A DNA stretch of 64,000 nucleotides from Gossypium raimondii (lineage: Eukaryota; Streptophyta; Magnoliopsida; Malvales; Malvaceae), in assembly GCF_025698545.1 (NCBI RefSeq), contig NC_068570.1, positions 59,415,924 through 59,479,923 on the forward strand. The letters are read 5' to 3'. The notes beneath the pieces are model-generated. The model was not told where the DNA came from, did no database searches, and was given only the letters and a program-made list of their open reading frames with translations. Each line of letters starts with the position of its first letter. Position 1 is the stretch's first letter. Positions 1 to 9,902 of the stretch are shown in pieces. Made by a program: the position numbers and the translations under genes.

Positions 1-567
1 AATTTATGCAACAACATTTTATTTTTCTTTAAAATTTTCATTCTAAATTATGTCACGTATGGTTTCACATGTTGAAATGACTCGAAGTACAAATGAACGA
101 ACTTTTAAACAAAAAATGACCAATTTGATCTTTGATCTAACATAAATAGACTAATTTGCTCGTTTTAAAAATAAACGGGACAAAATAAAATCTAACTTCT
201 AGTATATACATCCGTCATGGCACTTTTACCAACTAAAAATTTACATCTGAAAAATATTTAAAAACATATATAAATTTGAAAAGATACATCAAAACATATC
301 GATACCAATATATACCAATACCAAATAGAAACGAGACACCCACTAATACGATACTATCTACCTTTATCCGAATTCTCATCCCAAATCTCAGCATGTCGTA
401 ATCTATATATCTATATATATATATGGACCGACAAGGTGAGATAGACTCTCACATTAACTCCGCGTGTAATGAATGCGTTTAACCTACTTTCTTCAACTGT
501 AAAAGCAAAATCATTTGCATGGCGATCATTGTATAATCTTCTCATCATATCTCCTTCTCCATTTCTC
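1..567. repeat. Upstream intergenic DNA with a partial MITE
   Basis: Non-coding. Bases ~60-232 match the right half of a short inverted-repeat element also seen at 21033-21409 and 25790-26095; the shared phrases are of the type 'reagent ... gatcaatttgctctttgatctaac ... cttttacc', spread over about 170 bp. The left half lies outside the window. The rest is AT-rich, with a short TA run at ~401-424, and I see no gene in it. Confidence 0.5.
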
Positions 568-575
568 TATATATA
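568..575 (+). promoter_or_regulatory. TATA box of the GDSL lipase gene
   Basis: The octamer TATATATA lies 85 bp upstream of the ATG at 660, in CT-rich leader-like sequence. This spacing would place transcription start near 600 with a 5' leader of about 60 nt. The call rests on motif and position only. Confidence 0.5.
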
Positions 576-659
576 CCTCACAACACGCCATTCTTCCCCA
601 CACATTTCCACCATTCTTTCTGTTCTCCCCTTCTTTCAAGCTTCAATTTCATAGTAACA

Positions 660-3600
660 ATGGTGAAACTGTGTGTGCTATTTGGGGTGGCTGTACTTCT
701 AAGCTTGAGCTTCGGGTTCATCAATGGCGCACCTCAAGTTCCTTGTTACTTCATCTTCGGTGATTCATTAGTTGATAATGGGAACAATAATCGATTATCG
801 TCATTAGCGAAAGCTAATTACATGCCTTATGGAATCGATTTCCCTAATGGACCAACTGGAAGGTTCTCTAATGGCAAAACCACAGTCGATGTCATTGGTG
901 AGCTTTCCATCCGTTCGACGAAACTACTCATTGAAAACTCTGCCTTGAGTTTTATCATTGGTTTTTAATGTTTATTTCTATGTTACTGCCCGGATTTCAT
1001 GTATTTTGAAATCTGGTTGATTGGTTGGTTGGTCGATTTTGATCTCAATTTAATTGAATAATTTAATTAATTAATTATTTTTAAATTTCGAAACCGAACT
1101 TATGACTTATTTTATATTAATATTAGATTATTTAAATATATTTATATTTTATAGTGTTAACAAAAAAATTGACTGAATCGACTTAACCAAAGTTTGGTTT
1201 GGTCAGTTTTCTCAACTAAAGTCGACTGGGTTCGTTTTCTCATATTAAATTTGATTTAAAAAATCGATTGATTAAACTGATTGCTCTTCATTAATTATAT
1301 TTGATTTGATTTTAATGTTTTTTTTTTTATGTATAGCTGAACTTTTGGGCTTTGAGAATTACATTCCTCCTTACTCCGCCGCTAGAGGTAGACAAATCCT
1401 CGGAGGAGTTAACTATGCATCAGCCGCGGCCGGAATCAGAGAAGAGACTGGACAACAGCTGGTAATTTTTGTATACACTTGTTCATAGAGACTGCTACGC
1501 GGCGGGGCTAGGGTGGTTTTTTGCCACCCCAACCCTGATCCGATATGGCTCCAAGCTAATCTGATCTGACTTGATCTGAAATTAAATATTAATTTACTCG
1601 TCCTGAATTTAACCCGAAAAAAATATTAATTTATTCGATATGCCACACTTTTCTATTTTTAAATATTAATATAAAATTTATTTATCACCTAGTCTAATAT
1701 TTTAAATTATAATTAATATTATTATGATGATATTTCTGTTTTTTCATACATTTTATATCATCTTTAAATAAAAGAATTAAAAATTACAAATCGAAAGATT
1801 GGACACTTGTTCAGTAATATTAAAATGCAAGTTTGTTATCGCTCCATTTATATTCATTATTGAATAAATTTTAAAGAACATATTTTTAACGTGAAATATT
1901 TTCTTTCAAGTGACAAAATCTAGTATATTTTAAACTAACATTATATATAAGAAAAGGTATTTGGATAATTATCCTGTGGTGGGACATGGTGTGTTTTCCT
2001 TAAACCCGATCTGATCTGATCTGATCAATTGAAGAATTAAACCCACCATGAAACACTTTTTTTTTTTAAATCCAACTCTATTGGATTGAGTTGAGTTAGA
2101 CTCTGTAGAGTCTCGGTTTTTACCATCCCTATTTGTCCATTCCGAACTCAAACCCAAATCCGGCTCAACTTAGTTGAGACTTCTAATAGTCAACAACCAG
2201 AAGACCTAAAACTCGAAACTTAAATGACTCAAATCTAAAACAACCTGAATTAACCTAATTGAAGAATTAGACCAGTTCTAAAACTCGATTTTAAAAAAAA
2301 AAATCCAACGCTCCGTACATGTCCATTTCAAACCCAAATTTGACTCAACTCAAATTATTCCATTAATAGTCAATAATTTGAACTCACCTTAACCTAGACT
2401 CGAAGCAATCAAAACACAAAAAGATAACGACCCAAAATAACTCAAACCCGAACTTGACCCAAACTGAAATAACTCCAACAAAATTTTAAAACCCGAATTC
2501 ATCCAACCCAACCCATGCTAATCAAATTTTAAAAACTGCAGGGAGCTCGGATCAGTTTCAGTGGGCAAGTTAGAAACTATAGGCAAACAGTTTCACAAGT
2601 GGTGAACTTGCTTGGGAGTGAAGCCAATGCAGCAAATTACTTGAGCAAATGTATTTACTCCATTGGACTTGGTAGCAACGATTACCTTAACAACTATTTC
2701 ATGCCTCTTTTTTACTCTACCAGCAGGCGATATAACCCTGAACAATATGCTAATGTTCTTATTCAACAATATACTCAGCAACTTCAGGTTCGTATTCTTT
2801 TCCGATTCGTTTTTACATATTCGAACCGCGTTCGTTATAGAATTACTATCTACTTTAGTCAGAGGCGAAGTCAAAAATTTTTTTTGGGGCGGGATTATGT
2901 TATATGTTTTTATAAGAGTTAAAACACATACAATTTCACCGTTGTACTGGCTTATATTTTTACTACTTTTAGAAGAATTAAATCAAAATCTTATTATTTT
3001 TGGATGGTCAAGCTATAATTTAATTAAGGATTAACTTGTAAATTTATAGATTTTGAGGGTCTAAAGTAAAAAATTCCATTGTATCGGACTATATTTTCAC
3101 CGAGACCTGTACATATCTATAATGGGTCCCTAGTATTTTCGAACTGCACCCTATGACACAATATGCCTTGGTAGACCCAACTTGATCTTTGACTAGTCGA
3201 TATGAGATCATTTTTCGACATTAACGTTTCTCTTTTCTTTTTTTTTTTTCCAATTTCTAGGCTTTGTACAACTACGGGGCAAGGAAGTTCGTGTTGATTG
3301 GGGTAGGTCAGATCGGGTGCAGCCCGAATGCATTGGCTCAAAACAGCCGAGATGGTCGAACTTGTGTTGAAAGAATCAATGCTGCAAATAGGATCTTCAA
3401 CAGCAAGCTTAAAGGACTCGTTGATCAATTCAACAATGCCAATTCTGATGCAAAGTTCATCTACATTGATGTTTATGGAATTTTTCAAGACGTCACGAGC
3501 AATCCTTCAGCTTACGGTAAATGCTAACTCGAAAATGAAAATGTTAACTCGATCTTTATAATAGGGATAGCAATGGAGCAGGACGAGTGTTAATGTCAAA

Positions 3601-4600
3601 CCCACTACCATTCCATAAGAAAAATTTGGAAAATACTATTAAGTCCTTCAAAATGTTTGAAAATTTTAACTAAACTCTCTAAAATTTTTGAAAATTTTCA
3701 TTAAATTTTCTCAAAAATTTTATAAATTTCAATTAGATCCTTTTTTAAAAAAAAATTCTTAATGAAAACTAAAATTTTTGAAAACTTTTAATTAGATCTC
3801 TCGAAGTTTTTGAGAATTTTAATTAGGCCTCCAAAATTTAATGTCACATTGCACCACTACCGCCCAGTCTTGGTTTGATTTTTGCTAGTTATTTTTAATA
3901 TTTTCAATCTTTTAAAGACATCTGTAATACATTTTTACCCTTTAATAGTTATACTTATATAAAAGTAAAATAGTATTTTTATATAGTGGAGTGGGATAGA
4001 GTGGGGTAAGTAATTACCAAACCGCTCCATGCTCACTGTAAAAAAAAATAAAAAATCATCTTGTCCCATATTCATTTTTTGTAAAAATCCATCCATGGGA
4101 GAATCTAGGAATTTTTTTTATTGGAGAGGCCAAGATAGAAATATAACTTGTTGGGGGTAAACTTAAGATTTTTTATGCTAAAAGGATTAAATTGCATTAC
4201 TAAATAATAAGAGGGTCTAAAATTGAAATTTGCCCATTATCTAGTGAGTCAAGACCCTACCTGCCCCTTTGGATTTGCCCTTGAATCCATTCGGTAATTT
4301 GGGTTTTGCCATTCTAATTTATCGACACTATCGTTTCCGACATGACGGAATGGTGCTATTTGTCTATATGTTTCAGGTTTTAGGGTAACAAATGCTGGAT
4401 GTTGTGGTGTTGGGAGGAACAACGGGCAAATCACTTGCTTGCCTTCACAAAGGCCATGTAGGAATAGGAATGAGTACTTGTTTTGGGATGCTTTCCATCC
4501 AACTGAGGCTGCAAATGTGATCATCGGAAGGAGATCGTACAATGCTCAGTCGCCGTCCGATGCTTATCCAATCGATATCCGCCGTCTCGCTCAGCTTTGA
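660..4600 (+). CDS. GDSL esterase/lipase, secreted (5 exons)
   Basis: Exons are 660-897, 1337-1461, 2542-2787, 3261-3516 and 4377-4600. All four introns are GT-AG and the exons join in frame to 362 residues, the usual size for plant GDSL lipases. Residues 1-23 form a signal peptide, so the enzyme is probably secreted or apoplastic. SGNH blocks are visible: FGDSLVDNG with the nucleophile Ser36, [11 protein letters not shown] with the block II Gly, GSNDY with Asn167, and DAFHPTE with Asp326 and His329. The catalytic triad is thus Ser36/Asp326/His329. The family hydrolyses ester bonds of lipids, cutin-type or acylated metabolites; the substrate here cannot be predicted. The five-exon layout is typical of the At1g29660/At4g18970 clade (from memory). 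Introns 1 and 2 carry AT-rich repeat debris. No frameshift or missing key residue is seen. Confidence 0.95.
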
Positions 4601-5446
4601 CGACGGGGATCAACAAATTTACCATGAATAATAGATATTATTCATATGATTTCACACTATCTTTATGTTGTTTTATGTTTGGTTTCAATCATTAGTGTCG
4701 TCATGCGAGTCTACAAAATTATTGCTCCGAAGGGAGATGTTGTCAGTACTGGGTTTCGAATCTCGAACTTACTCATTATCGTTTATTAAATATGGTTATA
4801 TAAATCAACTCATTAAATTCAAGTCGGTTTTGAATGTATGTTTATCGAAAGTAATTAATGTAAAATTTTGGTCGAGAAGGAATCCAATATCGAAATTGAA
4901 ATTATGAAACTCTAAATTACAATAATCCTATATGGTATTCCAATTCTTTCAACATAATTTTTCATTTTCTTAAAATATTTTGTTCATCATTAGTTGTCAG
5001 AATTGGATTGAATCGATCAGTCGAATCAACGCATAAAATTGAAAAAAAATGAATCAACGCAAAATCGATTGAGTCAATAGAAAACAAGTTGAACCAAATA
5101 AAAACGACAAAACATTTAAATCGAATTTAATTTAGTTTAAATCCCTAATTTTGTTATTATTATTTATAAAACATATATTTATGTTACTCTTTTTATTGTT
5201 TATTTATATTTATTAATTTGTTTTTTTATTTCTTATTTATAAATCTTTTATTTGTATTCATCAAATCAAGGAACAAGCACACGTTAATGATATGAGACGC
5301 GTTGAAACATAGCATAATGGGGCCTCGGTGGTGCGAGCTCCTAGTCGGCTTTAGGCACTCCTTCAATTCTTTTGCCGTGTTATCACAGTCAATTTTATGG
5401 AGGATCGCAAACTCATACAATTTTCCCGAGAAAATCATAGTTCTCA
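4601..5446. other. 3' flank of the GDSL gene, intergenic
   Basis: Non-coding and AT-rich. The first ~100 bp are probably 3' UTR. A segment around 5270-5437 resembles retroelement debris. No open gene or RNA gene is recognisable. Confidence 0.4.
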
Positions 5447-5448
5447 AT

Positions 5449-5806
5449 AGACCTGTCTATGGGCCGGGTCGGGCCGAGTTTAGGTTAGGCCCGAAAATTT
5501 TTTTTGGCCCAACTCGAAATATGAGCCTAAAATTTTGCTCAGGCCCGGCCCGAGAAAAATATCATAAGCCTGAGCCCGGCCCGGCCCATTTTTAAAATAA
5601 ACATTAAAAATTTATTTTAAAAATAAAAAAAATTTTATTTTAAAAGTATTTTAAAATTAAAAATAAAAATAAAAATATATTTTTTTAAACGGGCCTCATT
5701 TTTTTTGCCTAAGCCCATATTTCGGGCCTATATTTTTACCCGAACCCTCCTATATTTCGGGCGGGCCATCGGGCCGGGCCAGGCCGCCCGGCCCATGGAC
5801 AGGTCT
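5449..5806. mobile_element. MULE-like MITE with GC-rich terminal inverted repeats
   Basis: The left end AGACCTGTCTATGGGCCGGG pairs with the reverse complement of the right end (AGACCTGTCCATGGGCCGGG), with one mismatch in 20. The element is ~358 bp, with GC-rich arms full of GGGCC and an AT-only core. Direct repeats flank it: AGTTCTCAAT at 5439-5448 and AGTTCTCAT at 5807-5815. This fits a 9-10 bp target duplication that has lost one A. A related element with a perfect 10-bp duplication is at 59951-60327. The size of the duplication suggests mobilisation by a Mutator-type transposase, which is inference. Confidence 0.75.
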
Positions 5807-5814
5807 AGTTCTCA

Positions 5815-6327
5815 TCGATAATAAAAATGAATTTTAATAGTTATGTAAAGACAATGGTAAAAATGGAAGAAAAACGAATCATAAAAATACATGATCTTTA
5901 ATTTGATACAATTATATACTATTTAATTTTTTTGAACATGAATTTTAGGTTCTCATCATATATATGCCATTGGCGTTCTAGGCGGGCTCTGGCAGATGCC
6001 CGGCCCCCTCCTAAAATGGAAAATTGTTTATTTAAGTTCTATAAAAATTTTAAAATTTTAAATTAGGAGGTAAAATTGTACTTTGGCCCCCCTAAAAATG
6101 ATAAAATTTTGATTTAATCTTTTAAAATTATAAAGATATAGACTATTAAAAACTAAAATTTAATTTCGATCTCCCTAAAAGAATCCTCTACGCATCAGTA
6201 CATTCGAATCCACGATCTCTTGTACGAGCGACAATTCCGACGTGAATTCTTTTACATGTAACTATTTTCATTTTTATTTTATTTTATCAATTATCATTTT
6301 TTTTTAAAAAGCATTATATCGTCGCCA
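5815..6327. repeat. Intergenic repeat debris before the seipin gene
   Basis: Bases ~5990-6185 belong to a dispersed non-coding family. It is recognisable by 'aaaattgtactttggcccc', 'aaaaatgataaaattt' and 'attataaagatatagactatt'-like phrases. It also occurs near 4090-4230, 10140-10620, 11575-11815, 16770-17030, 25165-25390, 29545-29760, 30640-30880 and 62560-63020. The last ~100 bp are probably the seipin promoter and leader; no clear TATA box is seen. Confidence 0.45.
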
Positions 6328-6501
6328 ATGCTGGAATGGAATCCCAAAACACCAACGAAATCGAACAAATCTCCGACGACATTCCGTCACACAATTCCGT
6401 CACCGTCGGCGAATCAGATCCTTCCGCGTCAGCCTTATCATCTACACTCCGTCACCGTTTATTCTCCCGGCAAGGAACCACTTCCAAAGAACCCGCCGTA
6501 G
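6328..6501 (+). other. Upstream ORF overlapping the seipin start codon
   Basis: An ATG at 6328, 8 nt before the seipin ATG at 6336 and in a different frame, opens a 57-codon reading frame. It ends at TAG 6499-6501, well inside the seipin coding region. If the transcript starts upstream of 6328, ribosomes would need leaky scanning to reach the main start. Whether the mRNA includes it is unknown, and it may be chance. Confidence 0.4.
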
Positions 6502-8895
6502 ATTCCCTCGTAAAAGAAATCCATTCGAAAACATACAAATTCAGCCGCGATCCGAAACCAAGCGATGCCTCTTCTTCTTCTTCTTCCGAGGTAATCGAGT
6601 CAACGCACCTCGAATCAACCATCACCGCCGCTCGAGCTCATAACTCACCCGAACTCACCGACCCAATACGCATTACCTGGAATTTACTATTTTTCACATC
6701 TCGTTTAGTCATAAACCCAACCTATTTCCTCTTGAAACTGATTATAAGATCCATTACATTTCCCATATCAATATTGAGTCACTGCATCATCTTAATAATC
6801 GACCCTTCTAGACCATTGAAACAAATCAAAGCTTATTTGATTTCAAAATTGATCAAATTATGGTTCGATTCACCTTGTGGGCGGCTCATTTTCAAAACCT
6901 GGCGGGGAATTTTGTGGGTTGCTTATTTAGGGTTTGTTCTATGTGGGTTATTGTTTACTTCACTTGTGATTAGTTGGATTTTAATGGGGTATTTAGTGGA
7001 GAAACCATTGGAGATTAAAGAAACTTTGAATTTTGATTATACAAACGGTAGTCCGGTTGCTTATGTTCCTATTATATCTTGTGCTGCTGTTGGTTGTGGG
7101 GTGAGATGTATGGGGAAGAATTTAGGGTCTGGAATTATACCTCCCTTTCATGATTTGCAGGTTACCGTTTCTTTGACATTGCCGGAATCGGATTACAATA
7201 GGAATTTGGGGATGTTTCAGGTAGGAAATTGAAATTTCCGTTTATGTTCATGTTGTTTATTTGTGTTTAGTCAAATTATGCTATTAGTCCCTTTACTTTT
7301 ACAAAACTTGTAGGTTTAGTCACTATACTTCAATTTGGTTCTTTTTAATTGGTAAAAAGACCTTTCCAGCCGCTCTCAATTTCAAATTTGAGCAAATTGG
7401 CCCCTCTAAAAAAATTAGAACAATTTAATCCCTATCAATGTTGAAAGTGAGCAACTATTAACAATTAATCACGACATAAATGTCTTCTGTCGATTGTGCA
7501 TATTTTTTATTGATATAATAACAAATTTAGCCTTCGATGTTTACATGTTTTTCTATTTTGACCTTAATTCTAAACAATTCAACCTCAACATTGACACAAA
7601 TGTTGCGGGATAAAATTGTTAAATTAGGATCAAATTGACAGAAAATGTAGACTTTGAGGGCTAAATTTATTATAATACCAATAAAAAACATGTACAATTC
7701 AAAATTGACAGGGATTAAATAACTCTAATTTTTTTAGAAGGACCGGTTTGCTCAATTTCAAAATTGAGAGGGACTGGAGAAGTCTTTTTAGTTTCTTTAC
7801 TTTTTAAATTTTAAAATTTCATTACTCACTAAAAAATAACTGTTAAATTCATTAAGTTAAAGTTATGTTATTTCCAAAATTTCACTTGTTAATGGCAACC
7901 TGTTTACCAAGTTTAATTAGAGTCTATTTAGGTAATTGTAGTTTAAGTTACTCGGACTCAAGTATGAGTTTCGAATATTGATATATTTAGAGAGTTATTG
8001 GAAGATCGTATGACCATACCCATGTTAAAATATGCATTGAAAATGAATGTTCAATGCGAGTACTTTAAAAATTATAGAGGTGTAAATGAGATTGGTGTTT
8101 ATAAATGATTCAATTTCGGACTCATGAAAAACTTAAATTCGATTTGATAACAATCAAGTCGAGTTTGACCTCAAGCAACTCAAACTATTGGTTGAGCGCT
8201 CATTAGCCTAATCTAGTTTTTCATTTTAATAAATTGTTGTACAATGAATTACGTTTTTTCTTTTATTATATAGAAAGAGCTTAAGTACGAACAAGTTAAG
8301 AGTTTGAATACGATCAAACTTAATCAAGCTCGAGTTGGAGTAGCTCGATAATGTCTCGAACCCTAAATTTCGAGTCGAGATCGAGCTCATCTTAGCTCGA
8401 GTGCCAATATTGATGAATGCTTATGCAACCATTTTTTTAAAGGTAAGGACAGATTTCATCTCTATTAAGGGCGAAACACTTGACAGTTCTAGCCATCCAT
8501 GCATGATGAGATTTAAAAGCTTACCTATTCGCCTTCTTTTAACATTATTCAAGGCCGTACCACTTGTCACCGGCTTTATCTCTGAAGTCCAAACATTGAA
8601 TGTGAAACTCAAAGATTTGAACCAAGGCACTGAGCCCACCGCTTGCTTAAAGGTAGTGCTCGAACAACGACCGGCACATGGTCCGGGCGCTGGTATCCCC
8701 GACCTATACGGTGCATCCCTTGTCCTCGAATCCAAACTTCCTTTCATCAAAAGAATTATATGGTATTGGAGAAAAACCTTATTCATTTGGGTTAGCATCA
8801 TGTCGTTTGTTTCGGAGTTATTGTTTATGTCGGTCTGTTGTAGATGTGTTCTCGTTCCGGCAACAAGGAAAACAACCGGTTCTACCGGCAACTGA
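6336..8895 (+). CDS. SEIPIN2: Seipin, ER lipid-droplet assembly protein (2 exons)
   Basis: Exons 6336-7220 and 8443-8895 join in phase 0 (GT-AG) to 445 residues. Seipin is an ER membrane protein that organises lipid-droplet budding and sizing. Residues 1-105 form a hydrophilic, Ser-rich N-terminal extension with a short poly-Ser run, a trait of the plant SEIPIN2/3 type. Residues ~113-155 are hydrophobic, and residues 194-220 form the first clear membrane span. The luminal seipin domain follows, with PLEIKETLNFDY, LPESDYNRNLGMFQV, the PIRLLLTLFKAVPLVTGF helix and EQRPAHGPGAGIP. A second span covers ~406-429 (TLFIWVSIMSFVSELLFMSV), ending in a short cytosolic tail. The 1.2-kb intron holds two repeat elements, the second ending ~40 bp before exon 2. 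The paralogue assignment (SEIPIN2, At1g29760) rests on recalled synteny and the N-terminal extension, not on alignment. Confidence 0.93.
7354..7789. mobile_element. Foldback/MITE in the seipin intron
   Basis: The left arm from 7354 (AAAAAGACCTTTCCAGCC...) is the near-perfect reverse complement of the right arm ending at 7789, over about 85 bp. The element could form a long hairpin in pre-mRNA. No ORF lies inside it. The target duplication is not clear. Confidence 0.7.
8080..8405. mobile_element. GAGCTCGA-rich repeat element just before seipin exon 2
   Basis: This block is full of TCGAG/AGCTC words and resembles segments at 15680-15935 and 52861-53033. It ends only ~40 bp upstream of the exon 2 acceptor at 8443, so the branch point and pyrimidine tract lie in the short remaining spacer or at the repeat edge. 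The exact borders are uncertain. Confidence 0.4.
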
Positions 8896-9902
8896 TCTAC
8901 GTAGAATCGATGAAAAGCTTGGATTTGAAGCCATCTGGGGTTTCATGGTGATAAATCATTTGCATACAAATTCACTTCAATTTTGATAGGGCATGTTAGC
9001 TTCTTCTTTTTCAACAATTTTTTTAATCCATGATGTATATATAATATTTGGCTAGTGACATGTAATCATCTGAGGTCATTTTGAATACATTAAAAAATCT
9101 AAACAAAATAATACTCGTATGTGACACTTGTATATTTTTCCTCGTTTTTTTCTCTCCGCCTTTAGCTACATTAAAACTCGAACGTCCACTATATTTTTCT
9201 GATAGCTGCAAATAAACACATCCACAAGCCGATCAGACTAATTGGATTAGAAATTAGTTAGGGTACGGAGTTAATTAGGCCAGAAACTGTATGAACCGAT
9301 GAAACTGTTAAAACACCAATTGATTCGATGAATTAGTAGTTTGATCGTTGAACCGATTGCATAAAATCATGTGATCTTGTTCTTATCAAGTTTTGTTCTT
9401 ATCTAAATCTTATTAAGGATGTAAAGTTGATTTCATTTCTTCACATGATAATTAAGTTATATTTTTTACTTTTCTAGTTCACATTATTTTGATGCAATAA
9501 AAGACTTAGTAAAATATGATGGTTAGACAATACAATCAATTACGGTATGTATTATTTGGATAATTTACTTTTCTTAAAATACTCATATTTAATATATATT
9601 TTAATAGTCAGTTGAATCTTATCTCGATTGACATGGACATTGTTGCCAATACAGAAGGACATGGGTTTAAGTACGCTGACACGTATTATCCTCATATTTA
9701 TGAGTTGGAGTGGGGCTATGAGTAGTTTTAAGTATTGTATCAAAAAGAGCGAATATAATCAGAATCTGTAACGAGATTGTTAAAAAATATATAAACTAGT
9801 GAACCAAATGTTTACAAACACAAATAGATTAAAAATATGGTTTAAATTAAACAATTTACATTTGTACAATAGATCTTGTAAATTATTTTAAGCACAATTA
9901 GG
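8896..9902. other. Convergent 3' intergenic region between seipin and NIP
   Basis: The seipin and aquaporin genes converge here. The region contains the 3' UTRs, a degenerate inverted-repeat segment around 9230-9480 and a SINE at ~9605-9790. No gene is seen. Confidence 0.4.
9605..9790 (+). mobile_element. tRNA-derived SINE (family 1)
   Basis: Pol III-like A box (TATCTCGATTGAC, ~9620) and B box (GGTTTAAGTAC, ~9664) are followed by the family body: 'tattatcctca', 'tggggctatgagtagtttt', 'tattgtatcaaaaagag'. The same body recurs at 32052-32325 (-), 47955-48095 (+), 58545-58720 (+) and 60640-60810 (-). Confidence 0.65.

Noticed and set aside
8421-8891. 156-codon frame antisense to seipin exon 2
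   Set aside because: Mirror of the conserved seipin coding sequence; no domain of its own.
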